Assembly (NCBI RefSeq): GCF_900109705.1
Contig: NZ_FOAI01000008.1
Coordinates: 1-64,000 of the forward strand
DNA length: 64,000 bases
Reading direction: 5' to 3'
Source: Roseivivax marinus
GTDB taxonomy: Bacteria; Pseudomonadota; Alphaproteobacteria; Rhodobacterales; Rhodobacteraceae
In this document: piece after piece, positions 63,615 to 64,000 of the stretch
Layout: the number at the start of each line of letters is the position of its first letter
Numbering within the stretch: the first letter of the stretch is position 1
Position numbers and translations under genes: made by a program
Notes under the pieces: generated by a model
The model's input: the letters and a program-made list of their open reading frames with translations, nothing else
What the model was told of the DNA's origin: nothing
Database searches by the model: none

Positions 63615-64000
63615 GTGCGTCTGTACTCCTTCGCGCTGCCGCCGGTGCTGAAGCCCTTCAGTGCGACGGTCAAGCCGAAATCGGTCGATGGTTCGAGGTT
63701 GGTCGAGGAGGCGAAGCGCCGCGATACGGTGAACCGCGCGCTGACGCATTCGTTCTCGTATGTCAGTCCGAGGCCGGCGCGGGCGAAGCGGTCGTCGACA
63801 AGGTCGTAGCGGCCCTCGGCTTCGCCGGACCAGTCTCCCGGCAGGTCGTAGCCGCCGTCGAAGCTCCATTCGGACGTGGCGCTGTCGCGGTTCTCGCCGG
63901 GGTCCCGTGCCACGAGGATGTAGGACGCGCCGAGGTCCACGATCCGGTTAGTCCAGGTGGCGCGCGCCGCGGCCTTGTTGAAGGTGCCGTCCTCCTCGTC
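63605..64000 (-). CDS. lptD: LPS-assembly protein LptD, C-terminal part (cut by window)
   Basis: The last 131 codons of an outer-membrane beta-barrel protein continue past the window edge. Alternating amphipathic strands (YILVARDPGENRDSAT, LPGDWSGEAEGRYDL, GLGLTYENECVSARFTVSR) and the terminal block ALKGFS with EYRRTCN fit the LptD barrel end in Rhodobacterales. The Cys near the C-terminus and the Cys in ENECVS are the usual disulfide positions. It is the first of the lptD-surA-pdxA-rsmA genes. LptD inserts lipopolysaccharide into the outer leaflet. Confidence 0.9.
   Translation of the reverse strand, partial: DEEDGTFNKAAARATWTNRIVDLGASYILVARDPGENRDSATSEWSFDGGYDLPGDWSGEAEGRYDLVDDRFARAGLGLTYENECVSARFTVSRRFASSTNLEPSTDFGLTVALKGFSTGGSAKEYRRTCN

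Overview
The window is a GC-rich stretch of a Gram-negative alphaproteobacterial chromosome, most likely a marine or related member of the Rhodobacterales (Roseobacter/Rhodobacter group). The evidence is the set of alphaproteobacterial hallmark genes and arrangements: yajC-secD-secF followed by a Mth938-domain gene, a ccmABCDG cluster, rpsF-rpsR-rplI with an acidic L9 tail, fabD-fabG-acpP, glnB-glnA, prfA-prmC-DUF4167, lptD-surA-pdxA-rsmA, a LuxI enzyme with a long C-terminal extension, DUF6314, a stand-alone Hint-domain protein and BioY. Most of it is ordinary core chromosome, densely packed on both strands. No strain or genus is claimed.

Layout. 1-500 is the edge of an integrated element: a tRNA-Asn gene, a tyrosine-integrase start next to the tRNA 3' end, and an IS5-family insertion sequence that cuts the integrase after about 35 codons and runs out of the window. 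575-9000 is sensory and regulatory: a metallo-beta-lactamase-fold hydrolase, an EnvZ-like kinase, a three-gene signalling operon (LuxR-type response regulator, FIST/NosP-like sensor, NahK-like hybrid kinase) and a GlxA-type AraC regulator. 9225-13582 holds class II DAHP synthase, a TspO-like protein, serS and a secreted trypsin-like protease. 14021-20501 is protein export (yajC, secD, secF) and cytochrome c maturation (ccmA, B, C, D, G). 20521-27003 has a fatty-acid transporter-like gene, aconitase, a DUF1223 protein and a lipid A-type acyltransferase. 27275-34810 holds a divergent FliG, purB, DUF6314, bioY, a DUF3445 protein and a lytic transglycosylase flanked by two apparently paralogous membrane proteins of unknown function. 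35149-38683 is nitrogen assimilation (glnA, glnB) and NAD(P)HX repair. After a Hint-domain protein come tRNA-Leu and trigger factor, then a quorum-sensing module (XRE regulator, luxR, luxI). 43239-44522 is the S6-S18-L9 operon. 45235-48608 contains two YceI-domain genes, one fused to cytochrome b561, around a VTT membrane protein. 48840-51035 is type II fatty acid synthesis. 51145-57558 is mixed (BrkB/YihY, an iron-binding protein, MazG, an M20 amidohydrolase, a ureohydrolase, small proteins). 57622-60430 is translation termination, and 60532-64000 is the lptD-surA-pdxA-rsmA operon, with lptD cut by the window end.

Cooperation between genes. SecD, SecF and YajC form the Sec accessory complex. 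CcmABCD export and hand over heme while CcmG keeps apocytochrome thiols reduced. GlnB controls glutamine synthetase. PrmC methylates the release factor PrfA encoded just upstream. LptD and SurA belong to outer-membrane assembly. XRE/LuxR/LuxI are likely an acyl-homoserine-lactone circuit, and the luxI ribosome-binding site lies in one arm of an inverted repeat. The most interesting items are the disrupted integrase at tRNA-Asn, the NosP/NahK-like operon, the luxI leader hairpin, the paralogous membrane-protein pair around the lytic transglycosylase, and several very small secreted or membrane proteins.
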